A DNA stretch of 55,362 nt from Lachnospiraceae bacterium (lineage in GTDB: Bacteria > Bacillota > Clostridia > Lachnospirales > Lachnospiraceae): assembly GCA_017449075.1 (NCBI GenBank), contig JAFSKG010000045.1, positions 1 to 55,362 of the forward strand, written 5' to 3'. Of this stretch, positions 1 to 7,401 are shown piece by piece. A model generated the notes under the pieces. That model did not search any database, was not told the DNA's origin, and worked only from the letters and a program-made list of their open reading frames with translations. The position numbers were made by a program, and so were the translations under genes. Positions within the stretch are counted from its first letter, which is position 1, and each line of letters opens with the position of its first letter.

Positions 1-1
1 G

Positions 2-106
2 ATAGAATATATAAATTATTATAACAACGATAGAATTAGTAAAAAAAGAAAAGGATTGAGTCCTATAGAGTATAGGGAACAATACTTTTCTTTAATAAAC
101 AAATAA
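2..106 (+). CDS. IS3-family transposase OrfB, C-terminal end (partial)
   Basis: The open frame runs in from the left edge of the window and ends at TAA 104-106. The 34 visible residues carry the typical IS3-group OrfB tail: an N-Y-Y-N-N-D-R-I stretch, then a K-G-L-S-P-I-E-Y-R motif, which is the conserved end of the rve integrase domain. The stop is followed by a 28-bp sequence at 111-138 that recurs at the right end of the window next to an orfA start. This is therefore the right end of an insertion sequence whose body lies outside the window. Only the tail is visible, so completeness of the element cannot be judged. Confidence 0.85.
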   Translation: MEYINYYNNDRISKKRKGLSPIEYREQYFSLINK

Positions 107-110
107 TAAC

Positions 111-138
111 TTTGGTCTAAATTTATGGTTTAACTATA
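111..138 (+). repeat. Right terminal inverted repeat of the left IS3-type element
   Basis: Read on the minus strand this segment is TATAGTTAAACC, five variable bases, then TTTAGACCAAA. The same 12-base and 11-base blocks occur in plus orientation at 55226-55253, giving 25 of 28 matches. It begins a few bases after the orfB stop, as expected for an IS right end. Exact outer boundary and target duplication were not determined. Confidence 0.75.
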
Positions 139-161
139 TATCTAGGTCGTTTTTTTATACT

Positions 162-1286
162 TTATTTTAATGTGCTTCTATATTTTTCAAGTGCGTTTTT
201 TTGCTCTTTACTTAAATTGGTTGGGACATTGACAACTATAGTTACATAGTGGTCACCCCTTGATTTTGGATTTCTAAGAAGTGGCACTCCTTTTCCTTTA
301 AGTCTCATCTTTGTATCACTCTGAGTACCTGGTTTTATAGTGAGCAAAACATCTCCATCTGCTGTCTTCACTTTTGTCTCACCACCTAAAACTGCTGTAG
401 GATAATCTATTGATACTGTCGAGAAAATATTTACTCCCTGTCTCTTCAAAATTGGATGTTGTGCTACTGTCACACTTACGAGCAAATCTCCTCTTGGTCC
501 TCCATTCTCACCAGGGTTTCCTGCACCAGTCAATTTTACTGATTGACCATTATCAATGCCAGCAGGAATATTTACTTCAAAAGTTTTTTGCACTCTATTA
601 TACCCTGTACCATTACAGCTTGGACATTTATCTTTTATAACTTTTCCTGTACCATTACACTCTGGGCAAGTTGACACAGATTGCATCACACCAAATGGTG
701 TTCTCTGCTGTACAGTAACTTGACCTCTACCTCCACATTTACTACAAGTCACAGGACTAGTTCCTGCCTTCGCTCCACTTCCATGACATGACGGACACTC
801 TTCTTGGTACGGAATAGTAATTTGTTTTTTTGTTCCCTTCATCGCTTCATCAAATGTAATGGTAACACGAGTTCTTAAACTCTCACCTTGTCTTGGTCTA
901 TTACTTCTTCTACCAGTTGAATAGCCGCCGCCAAAAATATTTCCAAATATGTCACCACCTGCACCACCGCCAAACAAATCAGAAAAAATATCCGAGAAAT
1001 CCATTGAGCCAAAATCAAATCCACCGAAACCTGATGCAGCACCTGCTGCAGAGTTTGGATCAAATGCGGCATGGCCATAAGTGTCGTACGCCTTCTTCTT
1101 ATCTGGATCAGAAAGAACGGCATAAGCCTCTGATGCCTCTTTAAACTTTGCCTCAGCTGTCTTATCCCCTGGATTTGCATCTGGGTGATATTTTTTTGCC
1201 AAAGCTCTATATGCTTTTTTAATTTCATCCGCACTTGCTGATTTGCTTACACCAAGCACTTCATAATAATCTCTTTTTCCTGCCAT
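162..1286 (-). CDS. dnaJ: Molecular chaperone DnaJ (Hsp40)
   Basis: DnaJ is the cytoplasmic co-chaperone that delivers unfolded proteins to DnaK and stimulates its ATPase. The protein has 374 residues, normal for the family. The J domain covers about residues 5-70 with the HPD motif at 34-36. A Gly/Phe-rich linker follows to about 130. Four CxxCxGxG zinc repeats ([32 protein letters not shown]) lie at roughly 165-225, then the C-terminal substrate-binding domain. A GAGG ribosome site precedes the ATG. The gene stands alone without grpE or dnaK beside it. It has its own TTGACA-N17-TAAAAT promoter and a CIRCE operator, so HrcA heat-shock control is expected. The IS end lies only about 23 bp beyond its stop codon. 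Confidence 0.98.
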   Translation of the reverse strand: MAGKRDYYEVLGVSKSASADEIKKAYRALAKKYHPDANPGDKTAEAKFKEASEAYAVLSDPDKKKAYDTYGHAAFDPNSAAGAASGFGGFDFGSMDFSDIFSDLFGGGAGGDIFGNIFGGGYSTGRRSNRPRQGESLRTRVTITFDEAMKGTKKQITIPYQEECPSCHGSGAKAGTSPVTCSKCGGRGQVTVQQRTPFGVMQSVSTCPECNGTGKVIKDKCPSCNGTGYNRVQKTFEVNIPAGIDNGQSVKLTGAGNPGENGGPRGDLLVSVTVAQHPILKRQGVNIFSTVSIDYPTAVLGGETKVKTADGDVLLTIKPGTQSDTKMRLKGKGVPLLRNPKSRGDHYVTIVVNVPTNLSKEQKNALEKYRSTLK

Positions 1287-1324
1287 ATATCCTCATTTCG
1301 AGCAAATAGCTCTTTACAAATAAA

Positions 1325-1351
1325 ATAGCACTCATCTACTACGAGTGCTAA
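1325..1351 (-). promoter_or_regulatory. CIRCE operator (HrcA binding site) of dnaJ
   Basis: The inverted repeat reads ATAGCACTC, nine bases, GAGTGCTAA. It matches the CIRCE consensus TTAGCACTC-N9-GAGTGCTAA with one mismatch in the outer left arm. It sits directly downstream of the dnaJ -10 element, the usual place for HrcA repression of class I heat-shock genes. Confidence 0.93.
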
Positions 1352-1352
1352 T

Positions 1353-1381
1353 ATTTTACACCTTTATAGATATTTTGTCAA
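1353..1381 (-). promoter_or_regulatory. Sigma-A promoter of dnaJ
   Basis: On the minus strand TTGACA (1376-1381) is followed by a 17-bp spacer and TAAAAT (1353-1358). The CIRCE element begins at the expected start of transcription. Confidence 0.85.
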
Positions 1382-1386
1382 GTCAA

Positions 1387-2181
1387 CTATTTCTTAATTC
1401 TAATTATTGGTCTTATGCCAATATAGTTAGTATTTGCATCATTTAATGCTATATAGCCTGTTGATGTGACATTTAGTGAATAGCCTGTCTCATCATCCAC
1501 ATTTAAAACCCAATATGGCACACTTCCGTTTGCAAACTCATATCTATCATCGACCTCTGTCTGCAAAATCTCAGCAAATACTTCATTGTCAAATACATCT
1601 ATATCATTGTCAACTGCTACCTGAGTTGGCTTTGCAATAATTTTCTGATTTGCTGCAAAAAAATCCTTTGCGCCATAATATCCATCTTTAACATAATTCA
1701 TGTCGCCGTACAAATCAAGTAAGTTATCAAGAGATGGTAATGTGACCATACAATTATCTTCGTCATTAACAAATACTATTTTCTGTTTATCTTCACTTGA
1801 AAATGTTTCATTTACAAAATCTGTATTGAGATAATCAAATAATTCTGATTTAGTGTAAGATGGAACTTTTTCTTTAGAGTCCATTTTTTTAACATCTAAA
1901 ACTTTCTCACTCATTAGAACTAGGTGATCTCCATCATCTGCAACAATAAACCAAGAGATTGGTTTACCATTTTGAGTACCAAAGTCCATTCTACTATATT
2001 CTGATGTATTTATATCTACAGAAAATAAATTTGGATCTTCTGTATCAAACCCAGACTTAGCATCTATAACATTTTTACCGTTTACATTGACGCTTACTTT
2101 GCTTGTAGATGAAACTTGACAAGCTGCCAATACAAATGAGGCTACTACTAATAAAGACAAACATTTAACTAACTTTTTCAT
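1387..2181 (-). CDS. Lipoprotein with DUF6273-like domain
   Basis: The start is taken at the ATG after AAAGGGG rather than at the longer frame start at 2211, because it begins a proper lipoprotein signal peptide (MKKLVK, hydrophobic core, VLAAC lipobox). After cleavage the protein should be tethered to the outer face of the membrane. The mature part resembles DUF6273 domains: a P-I-S-W-F-I-V-A-D-D-G-D segment, a central L-N-T-D-F-V-N-E-T-F segment, and a C-terminal G-I-R-P-I-I-R-I end. These domains are common in Clostridia surface proteins and have no known enzymatic role. It lies 17 bp downstream of the desulfoferrodoxin gene and may be co-transcribed with it. Confidence 0.75.
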   Translation of the reverse strand: MKKLVKCLSLLVVASFVLAACQVSSTSKVSVNVNGKNVIDAKSGFDTEDPNLFSVDINTSEYSRMDFGTQNGKPISWFIVADDGDHLVLMSEKVLDVKKMDSKEKVPSYTKSELFDYLNTDFVNETFSSEDKQKIVFVNDEDNCMVTLPSLDNLLDLYGDMNYVKDGYYGAKDFFAANQKIIAKPTQVAVDNDIDVFDNEVFAEILQTEVDDRYEFANGSVPYWVLNVDDETGYSLNVTSTGYIALNDANTNYIGIRPIIRIKK

Positions 2182-2198
2182 TACAACCCCTTTAAATT

Positions 2199-2567
2199 TT
2201 AAGCTTTCCAAAGACCGTGTAAATTACAATATGCAAATACTGCTTTTACTTTATCCCCTGGACATAATGCAAAGCATACTTTTGGTTCTTGTCCAGCTTT
2301 TATTACTTTTCTTTGGTTACCTTGCTCTGTTTGTAAAGAAACCCATTCGATAAGATGCTCTTCTGTCATTGGGTGAGCTACTGAACCTACAGTAACCTCA
2401 ACTACATTTCCATCTACCTTATATACAGGTACATGTTTCTCTTGAGCAGCATCAGTAGTATTTGCTACTAACTCTTTCATTTCCTCTCCACAGCACATAG
2501 TTGGGCATGGTTTCTCATTAACGAGTGCAACTATCTTTCCACATTTCTCACATTTAAAAAATCTCAT
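2199..2567 (-). CDS. dfx: Desulfoferrodoxin (2Fe superoxide reductase)
   Basis: The enzyme reduces superoxide to hydrogen peroxide in the cytoplasm of anaerobes without making oxygen. The 122-residue protein has the two-domain form. An N-terminal desulforedoxin-like rubredoxin site has Cys6, Cys9, Cys25 and Cys26. The C-terminal neelaredoxin domain has the catalytic iron ligands His45, His65, His71, Cys114 and His117. The Glu-Lys pair just before His45, implicated in catalysis in the family, is kept. An AGGAGG ribosome site lies at ideal distance. It fits the strictly anaerobic lifestyle inferred for this organism. Confidence 0.95.
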   Translation of the reverse strand: MRFFKCEKCGKIVALVNEKPCPTMCCGEEMKELVANTTDAAQEKHVPVYKVDGNVVEVTVGSVAHPMTEEHLIEWVSLQTEQGNQRKVIKAGQEPKVCFALCPGDKVKAVFAYCNLHGLWKA

Positions 2568-2638
2568 AGCTTTCCTCCTTTTATATTTTATTATGTATAT
2601 AGTGCAATTATATTATCAAATATGTATAAATAAATCAA

Positions 2639-3925
2639 TTAAATTATAACCTTTGTTCCCGAATTTCTTATCTCTACAGGCATAATCGAATCTTTTCCAA
2701 ATATTTCTTCCATATTAGCTATAAATTTACTCACCATGTCATTTTCCAATATTACTTGTATGGTGCCTGCAAATCCGCCACCTTGGACTCTGCAAATGCC
2801 ATTATCTCCAATGAATTTATTGCTCATAGCAATCGCGATTGCTACCCCTTGATTCTTTGTAGAACTTGCAGCATAGACATTTTGTAAAAACTTATAACTT
2901 GAATTTCCTGACTTTTTCATAATTGCAAGCACTGTATCAATGTCTCTCTCTTTAAGTGCTTTGTTGAGTTCTTTTGCTCTGTTATTTTCATTAAAATAAT
3001 GATATGCTCTTAATATTGCTCTATCATTCTTTATTGCCAATCTCAATTTATTTATGTCTTTAAAAAACTCATTTTCATCAACTTGGGACAAAACTTCAAC
3101 ACCATAGTATTTTGCAACCTCCTTCATCTCCGCAGGAATTGCTGCATACTCATCTGTCAAATCCGCATGGCCGTCCCTTGTGTTAATGACTAAAAGTTGA
3201 TATCCATAATCTCCAAATGAGAAACTTTGCTTTTCTATTTTTGGCTTATCCTTATCATAGAAATCAATACTAACAAAACTTCCTACAGATATAGCCATCT
3301 GATCCATAAGTCCACAAGGCTTACCAAAGAAATTATTTTCAACCCATTGTGAAATCATAGCTCTCTCTACTGCATCTATCTTATTATCATTATAGAAATA
3401 ATTGTAAATTTCTGTAATAAGTATCTCAAAACAAGCACTTGACGAAAGTCCAGAACCAACTAAAACTCTCATATCCTGATATGCTCTAAACCCACCTATA
3501 CCATATCCAAGTTCCTTATATCTTGCTGCCGTTCCTCTAAGGATTGACTTTGTATTACTCTTCTCTTCTTCATGAACTGAGAGATTGCTTATATCAATTT
3601 CATTTTTGCCAAATACTTTATCTGCAAATGAAACTTTCATGTCATCTGTTTTTTTGACAAAGCAAAGATTGTCTATGTTTATACTTGCCGCTACAACATT
3701 TCCTCTCTGGTGATCGGTATGATTTCCAGAAATCTCAACTCGACCAGGCGAAGATATGATATGGTAATCTCCATCACCATAAAGTTCAACCGCCTCATCA
3801 AGAGTTTTTAAATATCTTTGTCTCTCATCCTCTATATCTTCTTTTTTCGCACTACAATAGATATCTTGAACTACTTTTTCAAATTCACTTGAATTGATAA
3901 ACTTTTTTAATTCACTACTAATCAT
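2639..3925 (-). CDS. galK: Galactokinase
   Basis: GalK phosphorylates alpha-D-galactose to galactose-1-phosphate in the Leloir pathway. Family motifs are visible: the substrate signature around S-S-P-G-R-V-E-I-S-G-N-H-T-D-H near the N-terminus, the GHMP-kinase loop V-G-S-G-L-S-S-S-A, and the C-terminal V-Q-G-G-G-F-A-G-T motif. The start at 3925 is preferred to 3955 because GGAG lies four bases upstream of it. The neighbour galM supplies the alpha anomer, so the two genes form a galactose-use unit; galT and galE are not in the window. A GTAGGGG palindrome remnant lies in the short gap to galM. Confidence 0.95.
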   Translation of the reverse strand: MISSELKKFINSSEFEKVVQDIYCSAKKEDIEDERQRYLKTLDEAVELYGDGDYHIISSPGRVEISGNHTDHQRGNVVAASINIDNLCFVKKTDDMKVSFADKVFGKNEIDISNLSVHEEEKSNTKSILRGTAARYKELGYGIGGFRAYQDMRVLVGSGLSSSACFEILITEIYNYFYNDNKIDAVERAMISQWVENNFFGKPCGLMDQMAISVGSFVSIDFYDKDKPKIEKQSFSFGDYGYQLLVINTRDGHADLTDEYAAIPAEMKEVAKYYGVEVLSQVDENEFFKDINKLRLAIKNDRAILRAYHYFNENNRAKELNKALKERDIDTVLAIMKKSGNSSYKFLQNVYAASSTKNQGVAIAIAMSNKFIGDNGICRVQGGGFAGTIQVILENDMVSKFIANMEEIFGKDSIMPVEIRNSGTKVII

Positions 3926-3950
3926 TATTCTCCATTCAAGATGACTAAAC

Positions 3951-3968
3951 TTCATCCCCTACGTTATA
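3951..3968 (-). repeat. GTAGG-type palindromic repeat remnant before galK
   Basis: The minus strand reads AACGTAGGGGATGAA. The first ten bases are identical to the start of the repeat at 43531-43562. It is a short, probably decayed member of the family. Confidence 0.4.
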
Positions 3969-3977
3969 TTAATCCAT

Positions 3978-5003
3978 CTAAACTTTGTCAATAATATATT
4001 TTATAGTATGCGACACCTTCTCGTTTGCTTTTAAAACTGGCTTCATAAAATCATTGTAGTTTATGGCATTTGGACAAAACTGTGGTTCCATCGCTATACC
4101 AGCATAAGCACCATAATGTCCATCTCTTCCATCTACGTCAAGAGTTTTTCCGGTATAAACTTGTACACCAGGCAAGTCACTCTTTATCTCAAGTTTTAGT
4201 ACAGAGTTTTTTAATACACAAAGTGTCTTATCTATTTTATTTTCATATATGTAATTAGTGTCAAGATTATCTATAAGTCGCTTGTCACTTCCATCAGTTG
4301 CAACAATGCCATCAATTATTCCTTTACAATATTGGTTTAAAACTACACCATTTGCAGACACTGCATCACCAATTTGCTTAAAGTCTCTAAAATCAAATGG
4401 AGTGCCATTAACATCAATAGTCTTTTCCATCGCCATACCATTTTCATCATTGAGATTAATTTTATAAGCTGGTATTTTTAATTCATGATAGAGAATATTT
4501 GTTTTAGACTTATCAAGATTAAAGTAAGCATGATTTGTCATATTAAAAATAGTATCCTTGTCTGACAATCCTGTATATGTCACTATCAATTCATTGTCGA
4601 TAACTTCGTACGAAGCCTCAACGTGAAGATTGCCAGGGAATCCAGACTCCATGTCAGGACTATCATAAGAAAAAACTGCTTTTGTAATAGTATGTTCTTT
4701 TAGATCCCACTCTTTATCTCCAAATCTCACTTCACCACCATGCAGACAATTCGGTCCATTATTCGCAAGCAAATGATATTCTTTCCCATTCAAAATAAAT
4801 TTTGCATTGCCGATTCTATTGGCGCAGCGACCAACAGATTTTCCCATAGATGCATTACCATTTGCAAGATACTTTTCCGGGTCATCAAAACCAAGTACGA
4901 TATCAGTGTCAAGTGATTTAACATAAAATGACATTAGAGTTGCGCCTGTTGACAATAACTTTACTATAATCTTTTCGTTTTCTATTGCAATAATTTTACT
5001 CAT
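3978..5003 (-). CDS. galM: Aldose 1-epimerase (galactose mutarotase)
   Basis: GalM interconverts beta- and alpha-anomers of galactose ahead of galactokinase. The start at 5003 follows an AGGGGA ribosome site; the longer frame to 5033 runs through a palindromic repeat and is unlikely. Motifs typical of the family are visible: N-R-I-G-N-A-K-F, the N-G-P-N-C-L-H-G-G segment with the substrate-binding His, the T-N-H-A-Y-F-N-L segment with the catalytic His, and a late M-E-P-Q-F-C-P-N-A segment with the region of the catalytic Glu. At about 341 residues it is of normal size. It is immediately upstream of galK in the same direction. Confidence 0.95.
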   Translation of the reverse strand: MSKIIAIENEKIIVKLLSTGATLMSFYVKSLDTDIVLGFDDPEKYLANGNASMGKSVGRCANRIGNAKFILNGKEYHLLANNGPNCLHGGEVRFGDKEWDLKEHTITKAVFSYDSPDMESGFPGNLHVEASYEVIDNELIVTYTGLSDKDTIFNMTNHAYFNLDKSKTNILYHELKIPAYKINLNDENGMAMEKTIDVNGTPFDFRDFKQIGDAVSANGVVLNQYCKGIIDGIVATDGSDKRLIDNLDTNYIYENKIDKTLCVLKNSVLKLEIKSDLPGVQVYTGKTLDVDGRDGHYGAYAGIAMEPQFCPNAINYNDFMKPVLKANEKVSHTIKYIIDKV

Positions 5004-5008
5004 AAATT

Positions 5009-5043
5009 TCCCCTGCGAGGGCTCTACAAGCATTCGACCCTAC
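5009..5043 (-). repeat. GTAGGG palindromic repeat at the galM ribosome site
   Basis: The minus strand starts GTAGGGTCGAATGC and ends GAGCCCTCGCAGGGG just before galM. It shares the GTAGGG-CGAAT start and the GCCC element with the repeat at 43531-43562. The AGGGG at its end doubles as the galM ribosome binding site. Confidence 0.5.
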
Positions 5044-5045
5044 AA

Positions 5046-5873
5046 TTAACGAATGAGTCCCCACTCTGCAAGTTTTTCGAATCCGCCAATTTTATTTTTT
5101 ATGTAGTCAAATGCCTCATCAGTAATTTGTTTATAACTAACTTCTTTTCCATTGATAATTAAATTCTTATCACCAATTGCGCACTTGCAAGTCACTTCAC
5201 TTAAACCTTCTTCATTTGCAATTTTATGTAAATACACATTTACAGATACATCTGACTTACTTATATCTTTAAAATGAAGACCTCCACCAGTAACTGCTCT
5301 TCCCATATCTGAACCAAGTTTTCTATTTGTAGCGCCAGTGTCTACATTGATGCCTCCGGTCCAATCACCAAGAGGATTAACAATAATATTTTTAATACCT
5401 GTCTTCAAAAGTTCTTCCTTTAACTTTTCACTTTTAATATTGCTTTGACATGCGATAAATGTATCTGTGGCATCATCATAAATAAACTTACCATCAGTTG
5501 GATTTTCAGTATAAAGTTTTTTTACTATATTAGTAAGTTTTATTTCTTCATCACTTACTTTGCAAGCTTTGAAAATTCCATTGTCTCCACATTTGATTTC
5601 GTCGTTTTGATTTGTAGCAAGATAAATATCTTGTGGTACTACTTTCAAATCTAGTTCAATCTTGCTATCAGAAATCCTATCCACAATTTCTTTTATGTCC
5701 TTTTCTTTATAGTCAACTGAAGTTTCAATGATGATATGACAGATGCCATGGCCTATGAGACATTCACCTGCAATTTTTGGGTTCTTTTGCATCTTGTAGC
5801 CTAAGTCGACTATTGCCCCACCTATTCTATCTGCCAACTTATCTGGATGGCTTGGATTCACTTTTTCAAACAT
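5046..5873 (-). CDS. Divergent short S-adenosylmethionine synthetase homologue
   Basis: The protein looks like methionine adenosyltransferase but has only 275 residues, against roughly 380-400 for standard MetK. Preserved signatures are S-H-P-D-K at residues 8-12 with the catalytic-type His9, G-D-N-G at 96-99 corresponding to GDQG, and a glycine-rich G-D-W-T-G-G segment at 169-174. A second G-G-G-L-H-F-K-D segment with a following Lys-x-Asp at about 197-208 corresponds to the HGGGAFSGKDxxKVD region. The N-terminal and loop segments are shortened. An AAGGAG ribosome site precedes it. It could make SAM, or it could have a changed substrate; neither is shown. It is unlikely to be the sole MetK of the cell. 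Confidence 0.75.
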   Translation of the reverse strand: MFEKVNPSHPDKLADRIGGAIVDLGYKMQKNPKIAGECLIGHGICHIIIETSVDYKEKDIKEIVDRISDSKIELDLKVVPQDIYLATNQNDEIKCGDNGIFKACKVSDEEIKLTNIVKKLYTENPTDGKFIYDDATDTFIACQSNIKSEKLKEELLKTGIKNIIVNPLGDWTGGINVDTGATNRKLGSDMGRAVTGGGLHFKDISKSDVSVNVYLHKIANEEGLSEVTCKCAIGDKNLIINGKEVSYKQITDEAFDYIKNKIGGFEKLAEWGLIR

Positions 5874-5930
5874 TTCTAAAAATACTCCTTATTAATTTAT
5901 AACCTAGATGTTAAAAATATTATTTGCTAA

Positions 5931-6197
5931 TTATTGTTTATCGTCTTTCAACTCTATAATTCTTTCATAATTAATCTCATTATCATCAAACACTTGCATG
6001 ATGTTATCAAAACCACCAAATGTATTTTTATAAGACAGCACATAAACCAAATGCTCTTTATCAATTTCCGATAGACAATCGTTTAAGGCATCTAGGTTCT
6101 CACCATAATAATCCGGGAAATTGAGAGATGCTTTTAATTCTTTGTGTGCTTCTGCTATACTATTTACTTTTCTAAAATCTACTATATACTTTTTCAT
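5931..6197 (-). CDS. Barstar-family ribonuclease inhibitor (immunity protein)
   Basis: The 88-residue protein matches barstar: an N-terminal beta strand (KKYIVDF), then the S-I-A-E-A-H-K-E-L helix and the F-P-D-Y-Y-G-E-N-L-D-A-L-N-D segment. In barstar this Tyr-Tyr-Gly-x-Asn-Leu-Asp-Ala-Leu region inserts into the barnase active site. It is encoded six bases downstream of the barnase gene, so it should protect the cell from its own enzyme. No signal peptide is present, as expected for a cytoplasmic inhibitor. Confidence 0.93.
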   Translation of the reverse strand: MKKYIVDFRKVNSIAEAHKELKASLNFPDYYGENLDALNDCLSEIDKEHLVYVLSYKNTFGGFDNIMQVFDDNEINYERIIELKDDKQ

Positions 6198-6203
6198 AAA
6201 ATT

Positions 6204-6686
6204 TTAATAGAGTTTAGTAAATGTTTTGTAGTGGTCCTCAGTATAAAATACTATACCATATTCTTCGTTAAAATCATCTGCATATACTATTCGTTTCGCA
6301 TTTCTCTTGCCACCTTTATAATCTATATCGCACTCATAATATGTCCGACCATCAACCACTGGCAATATCTTTTCATAATTTCCAAACTTATCGCCACCTA
6401 TACTACATCCACCTGTCACTTCGTATAAATTGTTCTTTTTTTTGTTCCATCCTAGTTTTTCGGCATCTTTTTTCTTTATGAAATTTCGGGGAAGTTTTTT
6501 ATATGTGTAAATATATAGTGCTACCTCGTCTTTACTTGTATATGAACCATTTTCGTCTATTGCTACAACTTCGTTTACTGATGTCGTGTTACTCTTGGCC
6601 TTACATGAATATAGCCCAATCGATATAGTAGCAAATGCCACAAATAGCAATATACTTTTATATATTTTTTTTAGCATGTCTTTCAT
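6204..6686 (-). CDS. Barnase-type guanyl-preferring ribonuclease, probable lipoprotein
   Basis: The mature region from about residue 48 aligns over its length with barnase, a secreted RNase. Catalytic residues are kept: Glu118 in Y-E-C-D-I-D, Arg128 and Arg132 in K-R-N-A-K-R-I, and His152 in E-D-H-Y-K-T-F. The N-terminus is a hydrophobic signal ending in L-Y-S-C (Cys28). This resembles a lipobox and suggests membrane anchoring rather than free secretion. The gene is directly followed by a barstar gene. It probably acts on competitors or environmental RNA. The start could also be Met4. Confidence 0.93.
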   Translation of the reverse strand: MKDMLKKIYKSILLFVAFATISIGLYSCKAKSNTTSVNEVVAIDENGSYTSKDEVALYIYTYKKLPRNFIKKKDAEKLGWNKKKNNLYEVTGGCSIGGDKFGNYEKILPVVDGRTYYECDIDYKGGKRNAKRIVYADDFNEEYGIVFYTEDHYKTFTKLY

Positions 6687-6699
6687 TTATATAAAAACT

Positions 6700-7374
6700 T
6701 TATCTTACAATTATGATACGATCATCATGGTAATAATCATCATAATATTCGTCATCATCATACACATTACTTTCTTCATAATCACCTGATAAGAAAGTAG
6801 ATGAATTTACATCTGCCCTTACCCAATGGTACCTATTTCTTGATATATCGACATTTACTCTAAAATTTGTACTTCCGTATAAAATTCCCGCTCTTTTATG
6901 TGCGCAGTTCACATTTAAAACTATCCTTGATGCGTTTTCACCCACAATAGTTGCATAGTTTAAAAAATAATCTTGTATTCCCTCTTTTGTCAATATATTT
7001 TCATTACACCATTTAGATATTGACAAATATGCATTGTGAATAATACCATTTGCTACACTTGTAGGAAAATAGTTATTGCCACCAAAAATTGGAATTCTAG
7101 TTGCCATAGGTTCGCCGTTACAATAGTTTTGTGTTTCCCTATTATAACCTGCTATGTAATAATAACTATTGGATGGTATAGTTTTTGCTCCATTATATCC
7201 ATACATATTATAGTTTGGGTAATACTGATAGTTTGGATAGTATTGGTAATTTGGATAATATTGATATTGGGGATTATAATAATTATTATAGCCTGTAGCA
7301 TAATTTATTATGTTGCAAACTAAGATAAACACAACTGATACAATTATCATTTTGATGCGTTTAATTCTTTTCAT
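6700..7374 (-). CDS. Secreted Tyr/Asn/Pro-rich protein of unknown function
   Basis: I do not recognise this family. The N-terminus is a basic segment plus hydrophobic core (about residues 9-26), a likely signal peptide or anchor. Then comes a low-complexity region with three exact QYYPNY hexapeptides (38-55). A globular middle follows with Cys, Trp and His residues, including a N-C-A-H-K-R-A-G-I-L-Y-G stretch, and then an acidic Asp/Tyr-rich tail. It is 13 bp upstream of the barnase gene in the same direction. It may therefore be co-expressed with the nuclease, for example as a surface partner, but nothing in the sequence proves this. Confidence 0.65.
   Translation of the reverse strand: MKRIKRIKMIIVSVVFILVCNIINYATGYNNYYNPQYQYYPNYQYYPNYQYYPNYNMYGYNGAKTIPSNSYYYIAGYNRETQNYCNGEPMATRIPIFGGNNYFPTSVANGIIHNAYLSISKWCNENILTKEGIQDYFLNYATIVGENASRIVLNVNCAHKRAGILYGSTNFRVNVDISRNRYHWVRADVNSSTFLSGDYEESNVYDDDEYYDDYYHDDRIIIVR
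7210..7263 (-). repeat. Three tandem 18-bp QYYPNY-coding repeats
   Basis: Residues 38-55 of the secreted protein are three copies of QYYPNY, encoded by nearly identical 18-bp units. Copy-number change by slippage would keep the frame. Confidence 0.7.
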
Positions 7375-7401
7375 AATACATCCCCTTTTTTAAGATAAAT
7401 A

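Noticed and set aside
62-76. CCTATA-GAG-TATAGG hairpin as the dnaJ terminator
   Set aside because: It lies inside the orfB coding tail, has only six weak pairs and no T-run on the minus strand.
410-1234. Open frames overlapping dnaJ on both strands
   Set aside because: They are shadow frames with skewed composition; dnaJ explains the region completely.
5046-5873. SAM-synthetase homologue as a source of SAM for the defence island
   Set aside because: It is more than 16 kb away on the other side of the liv operon, and the BREX-like operon has no methyltransferase.
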